Of a stretch of DNA of 62,228 nucleotides, positions 54,334 through 62,079 are shown in pieces; position 1 is the first letter of the stretch; each line of letters opens with the position of its first letter. The translations under genes were made by a program, and so were the position numbers. The notes below the pieces were generated by a model, which searched no databases, was not told where the DNA came from, and saw nothing but the letters and a program-made list of their open reading frames with translations. The stretch is from Desulfurococcus sp. (lineage in GTDB: Archaea > Thermoproteota > Thermoprotei_A > Sulfolobales > Desulfurococcaceae). The stretch lies in NCBI GenBank assembly GCA_026626905.1, contig JAPNUX010000002.1:1-62228 (forward strand), read 5' to 3'.

Positions 54334-54483
54334 TTGAATAAGCTAAGATACCAGGAGAAGCTGAAGACCCAATACAACCTAGAAGAAGTGAAAAAGAAGA
54401 ATGTGAGAGAACTCAACATGCTACTCAGCGAGAATCCAATCATGATATCATACATTGAGGTATTCGAGAAGATAAACCACTAG
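54334..54483 (+). CDS. Short ORF, possible gene remnant (49 aa)
   Basis: TTG 54334 to TAG 54483, reading MNKLRYQEKLKTQYNLEE at the start and YIEVFEKINH at the end. The middle is charged and helical. A TATA-like CATTAAATAG lies at 54321-54330 just upstream. It could be a genuine small protein, or the residue of a larger one; nothing in it is recognised. Low confidence because there is no Shine-Dalgarno sequence. Confidence 0.25.
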   Translation: MNKLRYQEKLKTQYNLEEVKKKNVRELNMLLSENPIMISYIEVFEKINH

Positions 54484-54508
54484 TCTCTTCCTCTATTAAT
54501 TCAAATTC

Positions 54509-54530
54509 GAATTCGATTCAAATCGAATTC
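54509..54530. repeat. 22-bp palindrome GAATTCGATT-CA-AATCGAATTC
   Basis: Perfect 10-bp inverted arms around a 2-bp centre. It is flanked by two direct copies of AATTCAAATT at 54498-54507 and 54526-54535, the second overlapping the right arm. Could be an operator, a recombinase site or a terminus of a lost element. Confidence 0.6.
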
Positions 54531-54538
54531 AAATTTCA

Positions 54539-54584
54539 GCCCGTGGAGATTCTATTTTAGCCCGTGTTCTACGGGCAAGCCCGT
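54539..54584. repeat. GCCCGT triplicate with hairpin
   Basis: GCCCGT occurs at 54539-54544, 54560-54565 and 54579-54584. The middle copy pairs with ACGGGC at 54571-54576 to give a 6-bp stem and 5-nt loop, and the third copy could compete for the same ACGGGC. Confidence 0.5.
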
Positions 54585-54912
54585 TAAAGTTGCATGAGTT
54601 TCTTTTGCAACCAGAAGGAGCTTGTAAAGTAAAGATGAGCTGAGAATAAGATTAGGGTAGGGTTTCCTTAGAGTGTATTCTTCACTACCCCTGTTATCTC
54701 TTTTCACTCCTCAACACTACATTACTGCAGTGATCCCGAGTCGCCTATCAATATGCTCCTTTCTTATCTTTGACTTACTATCACCATCATCTTCCTCAAT
54801 ACTTCTTAATCCATGGGATGTTGGCTATATCTGGGGCATTCAAGGGCATGCAGTAATCGTTGAAGTAAAGTGTTAAAAATTATATTATAGCGTATAGCAC
54901 TCTACGAGTTTA

Positions 54913-55497
54913 GTGGTAGATATAGAGAATTCGGGTAGACTTAAAGAGTTATTGAAAGCCCTCTCTGAAGACTATGCTAATGGCAAGTTCACTCCAATCC
55001 TAGAAGCCGATGTAGTCGGCTACCTCTACTACCTGTGGATTTCCAAGTTCGATAATGCAAGCAAGGTTCACCTGAATACACGCATCTGCGGTCTAGTAGG
55101 TAAGAGAAGAAAGTTCGACTTTGTAGCCGGCGATGTAAAAAGTGGGGAGCTCTTAAAACTCAGTAATGAGGAGTTCCCGTGCGTAGATAAGCCCTGGCTC
55201 GTCATCGAAGTTAAATCATTCCTCAATGGCTTCAAGGGCTCACAGCTCAAAAAACGCTACCGTTATGTTGAAGGCGACCTTCGAAAACTAGCAAAGTTAG
55301 GAGAAACATCGAATGAGAGGTACATCCTGTTCTTCGATGAACGTAACTACCTTGAAAGAATAGATAAGAAAAGAAGATCTTCGAGAATAAATAGCATCGT
55401 AGAGCTCCGTAATAAACTAGACTCTAATATTAAGATAATTCACGTGAAGACGAAGAAAGAGAAAGACAAGAAAGTACTCACGTGGAATTTCCTTTAG
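54913..55497 (+). CDS. PD-(D/E)XK-like nuclease, probable restriction endonuclease partner
   Basis: 194 aa, GTG start. A TATA-like AATTATATTATAG at 54878-54890 lies about 25 bp upstream, so the mRNA would be leaderless. The residues fit the PD-(D/E)XK core: E31 in LEADVVGYLYYLW, D69 in RRKFDFVAGD, and E99-V-K101 in PWLVIEVKSF, each at the end or start of a strand. The C-terminal half is rich in Lys and Arg (KKRYRYVEGDLRKLAKLG), suitable for DNA binding. No family name is certain. Position beyond the methyltransferase suggests the cutting half of a restriction-modification pair; a solitary defence nuclease is the alternative. Confidence 0.6.
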   Translation: MVDIENSGRLKELLKALSEDYANGKFTPILEADVVGYLYYLWISKFDNASKVHLNTRICGLVGKRRKFDFVAGDVKSGELLKLSNEEFPCVDKPWLVIEVKSFLNGFKGSQLKKRYRYVEGDLRKLAKLGETSNERYILFFDERNYLERIDKKRRSSRINSIVELRNKLDSNIKIIHVKTKKEKDKKVLTWNFL

Positions 55498-55665
55498 CGT
55501 GGTTCGAAGCGGAGGGAAAGGGCATCTTAGGGTTATACCCTTAAAATTTTGCAGGGCCGGCGGGTTCAGAGATTTTTAAGGGTATGTATACCAGAGAAGC
55601 CTCTGTATAAACCTTGAACAATCTCTGAGATACTCGTAAGGAATTTCAATAATATAACTCCCCTT
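55498..55665. repeat. Spacer with a 12-bp inverted repeat (55535-55546 / 55574-55585)
   Basis: ATACCCTTAAAA and TTTTAAGGGTAT are perfect inverted copies 27 bp apart. The spacer is GC-rich (GGGCCGGCGGGTT). This lies 38 bp after the nuclease stop. It could be a terminator, an operator or an element end. Nothing else is seen in the 168 bp. Confidence 0.5.
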
Positions 55666-55959
55666 CTAGATGCAGTTTTGTTCTCTTAGTGTTTTCAGGT
55701 ATTCTGGGTATGTGTGGTCTGCTTCGCTGAGTAGGTCTTCGTATCTAGCCTCACTTACTTTTAGTTCTCTGAAGCGGTTTTGCAGGAATCTAGCTACTTC
55801 TCCCCCTAAAAGTAGACAAGCCTCTGGGTATCCACTCCTATACCTGACTTCCCGGTTTAAAGCTTCAATCCTAACCATCTCCTGCCAAGAACTACTAGCT
55901 GAATCTAAGAGCAAGCCCCAAAGAGTTCCTGGAACCCCTATGAAACAAGAACTACGTTA
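55666..55959 (-). pseudogene. Probable N-terminally truncated gene remnant
   Basis: On the minus strand a coding-like frame runs from a stop just beyond 55959 to TAG at 55666. The first TTG (55914) gives 82 aa, but protein-like sequence (FIGVPGTLWGLLLDSASSS) continues upstream without any start codon. It has predicted helices (VARFLQNRFREL, YEDLLSEADHTYPEYLKTL). I recognise no family; it resembles the C-terminal half of small helical proteins common in hyperthermophilic Crenarchaeota. The lack of start codon suggests that the 5' part was lost, next to the 3' end of tRNA-Arg. Confidence 0.4.
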
Positions 55960-55981
55960 AATCTCTCTATAGGAGGGTTAA

Positions 55982-56056
55982 CGGGCCCGCCGGGATTTGA
56001 ACCCGGGTTCTCCGGCTCCGCAGGCCGGCGCCTTATCCTGGCTAGGCGACGGGCCC
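55982..56056 (-). tRNA. tRNA-Arg(GCG)
   Basis: Minus strand: acceptor GGGCCCG/CGGGCCC, D arm GCCTAGCCAGGATAAGGC, anticodon stem GCCGG/CCGG around CTGCGGA (anticodon GCG), T arm CCGGG-TTCAAAT-CCCGG, discriminator G. 75 nt, no intron. Its 3' end faces the accessory tract, the orientation expected if an integrase once used it as an attachment site. Confidence 0.93.
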
Positions 56057-56080
56057 TGAGCTTACTATCTAGGATGGGAG

Positions 56081-56090
56081 AATTATAAAC
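56081..56090 (-). promoter_or_regulatory. TATA box for tRNA-Arg
   Basis: Minus-strand GTTTATAATT, 25-34 bp before the tRNA 5' end. Confidence 0.5.
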
Positions 56091-56150
56091 GAGCGAGCTG
56101 TAGACTCCAGGATCAAGCTTTCAGCCAGTGATTCTTTCGGGTTTCGGGTT

Positions 56151-56759
56151 TTACTGGCTGGCTACCTTGAATAGTATCTCCTTGAACTTGTAGCCTTCTC
56201 TGGATATTATCGCTATATCTACTCCGTCACCTGATAGCACATCTCTCTCGATGACCGCTTTAATAGCGTTGACTGCTAGCTCCTCGGCTTCACTGAGTGT
56301 TAGGTCGGGCTTGTACCGGGGCTCTATGTATCCTAGGGCTAGCTGGGCTCCAGAGCCTAGTGCAGCATACTTTTCTTCGATTAAGCTGCCTACAGGGTCT
56401 AGTATGTAGATTGATGGAGTGTCATTATCGTATCCTCCAACTACTACTTCTGTTAGCATTGGGATTAGCTTGTAGCTGTATAGTATTACTGAGAGGAGTT
56501 TAGCTAGGCTTCTAGCCTTAATCTCCCTGCCGTGCTGTAGCTCGTAGTTCTTAGCCTCCAGCTTCAATAATCTTACAAGGAAGTTTACATCCCCCATTAA
56601 GCCAGCGAACCCTACGCCTACACGACTTGTCACCATGTGTATCTTCCTAGCGTTCCTGCTTAGAATAAAGCCGTCGTACGTTAACCTCTTCTCACTGGCT
56701 AGTACAACCCCTTCACTAGTCTTTAATCCAACTACTGTGCCTGGTAGAGCATCCACCAT
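56151..56759 (-). CDS. psmB: Proteasome beta subunit, divergent (probably non-catalytic) type
   Basis: 202 aa, ATG after GGTGG, with a minus-strand TATA (CTTTATAATC) at about 56805-56814. The fold is clear: SGDGVDIAIISREGY, DPVGSLIEEKYAALGSGAQLALG, and MGDVNFLVRLL. The N-terminal region MVDALPGTVVGLKTSEG is one residue shorter around the cleavage site than in the 44077 copy, and the usual Asp17 is Glu (LASEKR). Crenarchaeal proteasomes contain an active and an inactive beta; this copy resembles the Sulfolobus ELPATAIGLK-type subunit. Its activity is inferred to be reduced or absent. Confidence 0.88.
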   Translation of the reverse strand: MVDALPGTVVGLKTSEGVVLASEKRLTYDGFILSRNARKIHMVTSRVGVGFAGLMGDVNFLVRLLKLEAKNYELQHGREIKARSLAKLLSVILYSYKLIPMLTEVVVGGYDNDTPSIYILDPVGSLIEEKYAALGSGAQLALGYIEPRYKPDLTLSEAEELAVNAIKAVIERDVLSGDGVDIAIISREGYKFKEILFKVASQ

Positions 56760-56824
56760 TAAACCACCACTAGTTGATACTATACTAATCTAACACTCTC
56801 TAGTGGATTATAAAGTTGAGGAAG

Positions 56825-57331
56825 CTATAGGAGGCTCCTTCTGCTAGCTGAAATAATAGTGAGGCTCCCGCTCACTGATACTGTTAACCCTGCTCCTCTC
56901 GCAACCCCTTTAATCAAGGAGAGCATTTTTGATTTAATTTTATCCTCCTGGGGAAGCAGTATTATAGAGCTACCCTGCACAACTGCAACCCCTGCCTCGG
57001 ATCCCAGTAGCTCTATAATCTTCATGGCGTCTGCTCCCAGCTCTGAGAGAACTCTACCAAGCTTTACCCCTTTCTCCTCGATTACCCCTAGATCCTCTAC
57101 TGTGAGAATATCAGGGTGTATGTAGGTGAATCCTGCCTTCACTAGTAGTAGCTCGATCCACCTCTCCATTAGAGCTCTAGGAGCATAGTAGCCCATTGAC
57201 TCCACGCGGAGGGCTTCATCTAGAAGCTGTCTTATGTAGCTTGAGATACTGAGCCCTCTTCTCCTAGCGATCTCCTTGATGGCATCCACGTACTCTGCCT
57301 CTAAGTTAATCATCTTCCTATTCTTTCTCAA
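56825..57331 (-). CDS. Ribbon-helix-helix domain protein, RHH pair member B
   Basis: 168 aa from TTG 57331, which lies nine bases after GGGTGA; ATG 57313 is an alternative. Residues about 7-45 form an RHH domain (INLEAEYVDAIKEIARRRGL, SISSYIRQLLDEAL). The remaining 110 residues are a mixed alpha/beta domain ending in GLTVSVSGSLTIISASRR. The end of the upstream partner overlaps by 14 bp, so both are translated together. The RHH part suggests DNA binding. The partner domain is unrecognised. Confidence 0.6.
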   Translation of the reverse strand: MRKNRKMINLEAEYVDAIKEIARRRGLSISSYIRQLLDEALRVESMGYYAPRALMERWIELLLVKAGFTYIHPDILTVEDLGVIEEKGVKLGRVLSELGADAMKIIELLGSEAGVAVVQGSSIILLPQEDKIKSKMLSLIKGVARGAGLTVSVSGSLTIISASRRSLL

Positions 57332-57905
57332 GGAATCCTGTCACCCTTACCACTATGGTGTTCGAGCCTACTGTTAAATCAAGTATTCTAAGCTCGTAGC
57401 CTGCCGCCATAGACTTAATGACACTCTCTAGTAAGCGCATCACCCTAGGGGTTGCATTAGCCATTGAAACCACGTACTTGTAGACTCCTTCTCCTTCATC
57501 AGCTACATCCACGCTTGTCAGTGGAGCCCATATTGAGAGAGCTGTCTGGAACTCGCGTGGAGAGCTTCCTCGTTTAACTCTACTCAGCTCTCCAAACCAC
57601 CTGGCAGACCTGGAGGCTTCTTCCAGTAGCTGCCTGTATAATTCTTCCCCAGCCTCCTCGATCATTTTAACTGCAATAGTGTACGGCATGAAGACTAAGC
57701 CTAGTCTTCTAAGGTCGTCTACAGCGTCGACGAGAACAATACTCTCAAGTATAGAGGACTTATACCTCATAACTCTCAGCAGCCCACCTAAAGCTCTCTC
57801 TATAAGCACACTGTAAGGCATACCATACCTCTCGGAGACCGCGAGAGCCTCATTGATAACCTCATCAGAGAGTGGTACGAATCTCCTTCTAACTTCTCTC
57901 GACAC
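57318..57905 (-). CDS. Ribbon-helix-helix domain protein, RHH pair member A
   Basis: About 195 aa from GTG 57905 (GGGGGT precedes it by five bases; TTG 57923 is the next option). An N-terminal strand-helix-helix (RFVPLSDEVINEALAVSERYG, MPYSVLIERALGGLLRVM) resembles RHH folds. Its C-terminal domain ends in LLESVIKSMAAGYELRILDL, then VGSNTIVVRVTG, parallel to SLIKGVARGAGLTV...SLTIISAS in member B, so the two look paralogous. A minus-strand TATA (AGTTTTAAGC, about 57941-57950) drives both. Function unknown. Confidence 0.58.
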   Translation of the reverse strand: MSREVRRRFVPLSDEVINEALAVSERYGMPYSVLIERALGGLLRVMRYKSSILESIVLVDAVDDLRRLGLVFMPYTIAVKMIEEAGEELYRQLLEEASRSARWFGELSRVKRGSSPREFQTALSIWAPLTSVDVADEGEGVYKYVVSMANATPRVMRLLESVIKSMAAGYELRILDLTVGSNTIVVRVTGFLEKE

Positions 57906-57984
57906 GCTTACCCCCTTGATCAACTAGGCTGTAGCAGGCTTAAAACTATTAGAAGCCTCTCTAACCCGGCTTACACGGGGAAAA

Positions 57985-57992
57985 CTTATATA
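57985..57992 (+). promoter_or_regulatory. TATA box for the secreted subtilase
   Basis: CTTATATA preceded by GGGGAAAA (BRE-like), 37-44 bp before ATG 58029, divergent from the RHH pair. Confidence 0.6.
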
Positions 57993-58028
57993 TTCACCAC
58001 TAGTAACTTGAAGTCTGGGGTGTGTGGG

Positions 58029-61000
58029 ATGAGTATTCGTAGAGTATTAGTAGTACCCACGTTAATACTCCTCTCAATAGTAATACTATCCTACAGTTCT
58101 CCCATGGTGGAAGCAGCCAGCGTTAAAACCCCCAGTATAGCAAGTATACGAGACATCGTGAATAAGGTTGACGGAAACTACATCTCACTAGTACTAGTAG
58201 TAGATAAGTCAACCCCAGCTAGCATAGTTAACAAGCTGTATAGTAAGCTTGAGAGCACTAAATTCGAGTACTATGGTGCAGAAGTTAGTCTAGCTGCATC
58301 AAGACTTATTAGAGATAAGCTTGGAAACTACGTTGTAAAAGTATTCGGGCCCCGAGACCTAGTGTTAAGCACAGTTGAAGGTGTTAAAGGTGTAGTCCTC
58401 AGCAACGTACTCGTGAAGCCAGCATTAACTCTAATGAACACGAGAATAGATGAGAGAATAGCTGACTCAGCACCAGTTAAAGAGATACCTAAAGTTGATA
58501 CAGCATTCGTAAGGTATATAACAGGAGTGGATGCAGCTGAAGGAGTCTTCGGAGTAGATGGCAGCGGGGTAACCATAGCTATTGTTGACACGGGAGTAGA
58601 CTACGGGCACCCCAACCTTCAGGGTAAACTGATATACTGGAGTGGAGAGTACATTGACGCCTACGGCAACCTAGTCAACATTACTGAGCCACTAGTACTA
58701 GATGCTGATGAATCACAAGTTATAATACTCCAGGGCTTTACAGCTACAAATGGAGTTATAACTATTCCAGCTGGCACAGTATTCCGGGTTATAACACCAT
58801 TCCCTGTGGACATACCCATATCCTCTGACATCACGCTTAACGTTACAGGTGTAACCTCAGCGAGTGGAGTATACAGGGTGGGCTTAACATACCTAAGCCT
58901 TGTAGGCTCTTCTAAACCTGTTGTAAGATTCATTCTACTAGCAGACCCTGCCGCCCCAGGCGTTTATACTGAGCTATACGTGGATCTCGATGGAAACCGT
59001 GCTTTCACGGATCCCGTTGACATGAAGGCATCCTACTACGGTAACAGGATACTAGTATCACCCAGCCTAACTGAACCGCAATATAGTTTTGGTGTAGCCG
59101 GAGGCTTCTTCTACGATCTCGGATGGTGGTTTAGCTCGGGTAGGTTCCTGCCAGGCTGGGATCTAAATGGATGGTACATTAGTATATTCTATGATTTCCA
59201 CGGGCATGGATCAGCCTGTGCTTCAGCTGCAGCAGGAGTAGATGTAATGTACGGTGGATTACTACAGGGTATAGCACCTGGAGCTAAGGTGATTGGTGTT
59301 AAAGCCTTATGGTGGGGTAATGTTGAGCTCGGTATGCTGTGGGCTGCAGGCTTCGATGTAGACAGCTACGGCTTCCTATACTACACTGGTAGCAGGAGAG
59401 CTGATATTATAAGTAATAGCTGGGGTATCAGTAGCTTCATATATGATATCTCAGGCTTCGGCTACGACTTCACATCAATCCTCGAGAACGCTCTAGTCAC
59501 ACCAGGCTTCCTCGATCCAGGCTACCCGGGTATAATTGTAGTTCAGGCTGCAGGCAATGGTGGCGGCGGCTACGGCACAGTGACATCACCTGGCTCTGCA
59601 GCAGGCGTAATAACAGTAGGTGCATCAACATCATGGTGGCCTTACTACCTGCTGTTCGGGTACGGTGATGTAACATGGGATCAAATAATAAGCTGGTCTG
59701 CCAGAGGGCCGGCTCCAGCAGGCTACTTGAAGCCTGATGTAGTTAATGTCGGCGCATTCGGATTAACTGCTAGTGTTATAGGGTGGAATGCAGGATACAT
59801 AGGTATCTTCGGCGGGACAAGCTATGCTACCCCGCTGACTGCTGGCTCGCTAGCCCTTGTGCTTCAAGCGTTAATCAGCAGGTATGGTGAGGAGGCAAGG
59901 TATACTAGTCCATTCGAGGTTAAACAGCTGTTAATGAACACAGCAGACTACCTTAACTACCCGCCATTAGACCAGGGTGCTGGGAGAGTAAACGTTTATA
60001 GAGCTGTCGCCAGCATCCTAGCTAGCAGTGAGCCAGTAATATACTCTAGAAGCTACTATAGTGGTGTGGCAGGCAAGCTCTCAGAAACCTGGTTCTACTA
60101 CTGGAGGGACTACATACCCTTCAACATCCTACAATGGTACGGCGTGTTAGTGCTCCCGCCGCAACCCTCCATGCCTTCATCATGGAGTAGCTTAGGCTAC
60201 TACGGTGTCTACGTGCCGGATATACCGCTCGGGCTGTCAAGAGTCTTCGATCTCTCCGTGTACAATCCTACCAGTACTCCAATAACAGTAGCCTTTAAGA
60301 GCTTTAAATTCCAGGCCTCCTACAAGAAAACCTATAGCTTTAATATCACTGTACCGAAGAATCTAAGCGACTACTCATTCTACGTGATACTCGATAGAGG
60401 TGAGATACCCGGCGACATAGCCTTCATGGATGTCGAGATTAACATGCCATTCAAGTACTTTGACGCTAACAGGAACTACGTGCCTGACTACGATGCCCTG
60501 TTGTACGCCTATATATGGATTAACGATACAGATAGAAACGGCTACCCGTACAATCCGAGTGATCCACGCAATATGATACAAGCCGGTGAGCTAGCCTACG
60601 TTAACTACGGGCTGCATAGAAGCTCGTATAACAGGCTCCAGATAGCTAACCCAAGAGCATGGCTCGATAAATTCGCCTCATACTACGGTGATGTAAAACT
60701 TGTTATAAGAGGCAGGATCTGGAATGACGTGGATACAAGTAAGGGCGACTTAATTAATGCACCAGTAAACATAACAGTAACCTACTATAAGGCTGTCGAT
60801 GACCCATCAGTTAAGCTACCCAGCTTCACGTTCACAGTATACCCTGGTAGAACTATAACAGTCTACGGCCTCGTATCCACTACGTATTCAACACCTCCAA
60901 CAGTCTACCAATCCTACGTAAAAGTCATCGTTAACAATGGTGAGAGAGAATACTACGTGCCCCTCACGTATACAGTAGTAGCATCACTAACCCCCGGGAT

Positions 61001-61865
61001 TAAAACAGTATTGAACCTGTTGAGCGATACTAGCTCTATAATGCCTTCATCACACTTAAGAGGAGAGAACGATTGGGGCTGGAGGTATGAGGCTGGAGAC
61101 TGGAGGTTCTTCTATGTTAACGTGGCAAGCCCCAGTATAGCGTACATGCAGGTTGAAGCCAGGTGGAGTCTACCTAACACTTCTCTCGTAGTATACACTA
61201 TAGGTCCCAACGGATTCTTCACTGGAGTCTCCTATGGTGAATCAGTATCATGGCACAGGTATCTAGGTAGCGGCATATTCATGTGGCATGCTACAGGAGG
61301 GGTTGGAGGAAACACCTCGACTATAATATTCCCGAGTACATCGTACAGGTATATGCTCTACCCATCAAAGAAGCCTACACTAGGAGTCTACACTATAGCT
61401 GTTAGAACAGTACTATTCGATTCATCAACAAACCTAGAGAAATTCACGCTGTCAGTCTGGCCGCTCTCAGTACCTCAGAGACTACCATTAACCCCTATGC
61501 CTGCGAGTGGCAGCACGATGCTACGAGTATACTTCCCGTACCCTGTGAATAAGTCTACAGCTATAGTTGATGTATCACCATTCCCAGTATTCAGCTCACA
61601 ATACCTGAATCCAAGAACATACAGTGTGACGCCAGAGAGCTACACTGGATCCTACCCATCATTCTACATATTCACGTATACTCTAAGATGGAGTAATACT
61701 GGTACAACACTAGATAGAGTTGACATCTCAATACTCGTTGAGGTGACAGCTCCAAGCCTACCAGTATACAGGTGGAATGGTACAAGCTACGAGGCTGTCA
61801 CAGCAACATACATACTAGAGGACTGGGTTATAACAGGACTCCAGTACTCCTGGTGGTTCCCTTAA
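58029..61865 (+). CDS. Giant secreted subtilisin-family protease (S8, pyrolysin-like)
   Basis: About 1278 aa from ATG 58029, behind GGGGTGTG. Residues 1-28 are a signal peptide, followed by a propeptide-like region. Catalytic triad: D187 in IAIVDTGVDYGHP, H393 in GHGSACASAAAG, S598 in GGTSYATP, with the oxyanion Asn in VQAAGNGGGG. Between Asp and His is an insertion of about 200 residues, as in pyrolysin-type archaeal subtilases, and after the catalytic domain about 600 residues of Tyr/Ser/Thr-rich beta-structure. There is no C-terminal membrane helix, so it may be secreted or held by the S-layer. It would supply peptides for a fermentative heterotroph. Confidence 0.92.
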   Translation: MSIRRVLVVPTLILLSIVILSYSSPMVEAASVKTPSIASIRDIVNKVDGNYISLVLVVDKSTPASIVNKLYSKLESTKFEYYGAEVSLAASRLIRDKLGNYVVKVFGPRDLVLSTVEGVKGVVLSNVLVKPALTLMNTRIDERIADSAPVKEIPKVDTAFVRYITGVDAAEGVFGVDGSGVTIAIVDTGVDYGHPNLQGKLIYWSGEYIDAYGNLVNITEPLVLDADESQVIILQGFTATNGVITIPAGTVFRVITPFPVDIPISSDITLNVTGVTSASGVYRVGLTYLSLVGSSKPVVRFILLADPAAPGVYTELYVDLDGNRAFTDPVDMKASYYGNRILVSPSLTEPQYSFGVAGGFFYDLGWWFSSGRFLPGWDLNGWYISIFYDFHGHGSACASAAAGVDVMYGGLLQGIAPGAKVIGVKALWWGNVELGMLWAAGFDVDSYGFLYYTGSRRADIISNSWGISSFIYDISGFGYDFTSILENALVTPGFLDPGYPGIIVVQAAGNGGGGYGTVTSPGSAAGVITVGASTSWWPYYLLFGYGDVTWDQIISWSARGPAPAGYLKPDVVNVGAFGLTASVIGWNAGYIGIFGGTSYATPLTAGSLALVLQALISRYGEEARYTSPFEVKQLLMNTADYLNYPPLDQGAGRVNVYRAVASILASSEPVIYSRSYYSGVAGKLSETWFYYWRDYIPFNILQWYGVLVLPPQPSMPSSWSSLGYYGVYVPDIPLGLSRVFDLSVYNPTSTPITVAFKSFKFQASYKKTYSFNITVPKNLSDYSFYVILDRGEIPGDIAFMDVEINMPFKYFDANRNYVPDYDALLYAYIWINDTDRNGYPYNPSDPRNMIQAGELAYVNYGLHRSSYNRLQIANPRAWLDKFASYYGDVKLVIRGRIWNDVDTSKGDLINAPVNITVTYYKAVDDPSVKLPSFTFTVYPGRTITVYGLVSTTYSTPPTVYQSYVKVIVNNGEREYYVPLTYTVVASLTPGIKTVLNLLSDTSSIMPSSHLRGENDWGWRYEAGDWRFFYVNVASPSIAYMQVEARWSLPNTSLVVYTIGPNGFFTGVSYGESVSWHRYLGSGIFMWHATGGVGGNTSTIIFPSTSYRYMLYPSKKPTLGVYTIAVRTVLFDSSTNLEKFTLSVWPLSVPQRLPLTPMPASGSTMLRVYFPYPVNKSTAIVDVSPFPVFSSQYLNPRTYSVTPESYTGSYPSFYIFTYTLRWSNTGTTLDRVDISILVEVTAPSLPVYRWNGTSYEAVTATYILEDWVITGLQYSWWFP

Positions 61866-61883
61866 ACTAAAACACTTAATCCA

Positions 61884-61900
61884 ATATTTTTTCTTGTTTC
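61884..61900 (+). terminator. T-rich terminator after the subtilase
   Basis: ATTTTTTCTTGTTTCTT shortly after the stop, typical of archaeal poly-U termination and of aCPSF1-dependent sites. Confidence 0.55.
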
Positions 61901-61981
61901 TTCTACTACACCTATAGTTAACTCCTTTAAGCCTTACTATCCTACTTGCACAGCCAGCCTAGATCACTAGTTGAGCCTAGA

Positions 61982-62019
61982 GTATGCATTTGTATACAAG
62001 TGTATACACAGTGTATATG
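61982..62019. promoter_or_regulatory. Helically phased palindrome array (operator-like)
   Basis: GTAT recurs at 61982, 61992 and 62002 (exactly 10 bp apart) and at 62013. Two of the units are perfect palindromes, TTGTATACAA (61990-61999) and GTGTATACAC (62000-62009), and the next, TGTATATG (62012-62019), is a weaker copy. The array ends 18 bp upstream of a TATA box (62037) that serves the last gene. Confidence 0.7.
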
Positions 62020-62036
62020 CTTGTCTAAACACCCCT

Positions 62037-62044
62037 CTTATAAG
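62037..62044 (+). promoter_or_regulatory. TATA box for the terminal secreted-protein gene
   Basis: CTTATAAG, 36-43 bp before ATG 62080. The phased palindromes lie on its upstream side. Confidence 0.6.
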
Positions 62045-62079
62045 TTCACCAGGCCATTACTTTCAGCACGGTGGAGTAA

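Larger units (their letters stand above)
54266..54912. other. Gene-poor accessory tract between methyltransferase and nuclease
   Basis: 647 bp with no gene that I can support firmly. It contains a 49-aa ORF (54334-54483), a 22-bp palindrome (54509-54530), a GCCCGT repeat with a hairpin (54539-54584) and a 67-aa open frame at 54673-54876 with unusual composition (many Ser, Leu and Pro, no strong start), which I regard as non-coding or a relic. It is richer in A+T than the flanking genes and looks like decayed DNA or a mobile-element scar. Confidence 0.6.

Noticed and set aside
54673-54876. 67-aa ORF with NPWDVGYIWGIQGHAVIVEVK near its end
   Set aside because: The first two thirds have low-complexity Ser/Leu composition, there is no ribosome binding site, and the ending might only by chance resemble a nuclease EVK strand. 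I describe it as part of the gene-poor tract.
55551-55575. tRNA-like T-arm sequence (GGGCCGGCGGGTTCAGAG)
   Set aside because: Only GGTTCAGA matches a B-box-like element. The opposite stem is absent, and it is too short for an att copy of tRNA-Arg.
55670-55960. Plus-strand 96-aa ORF opposite the remnant gene
   Set aside because: Ser-rich composition typical of antisense frames; the minus-strand frame has the better protein character.
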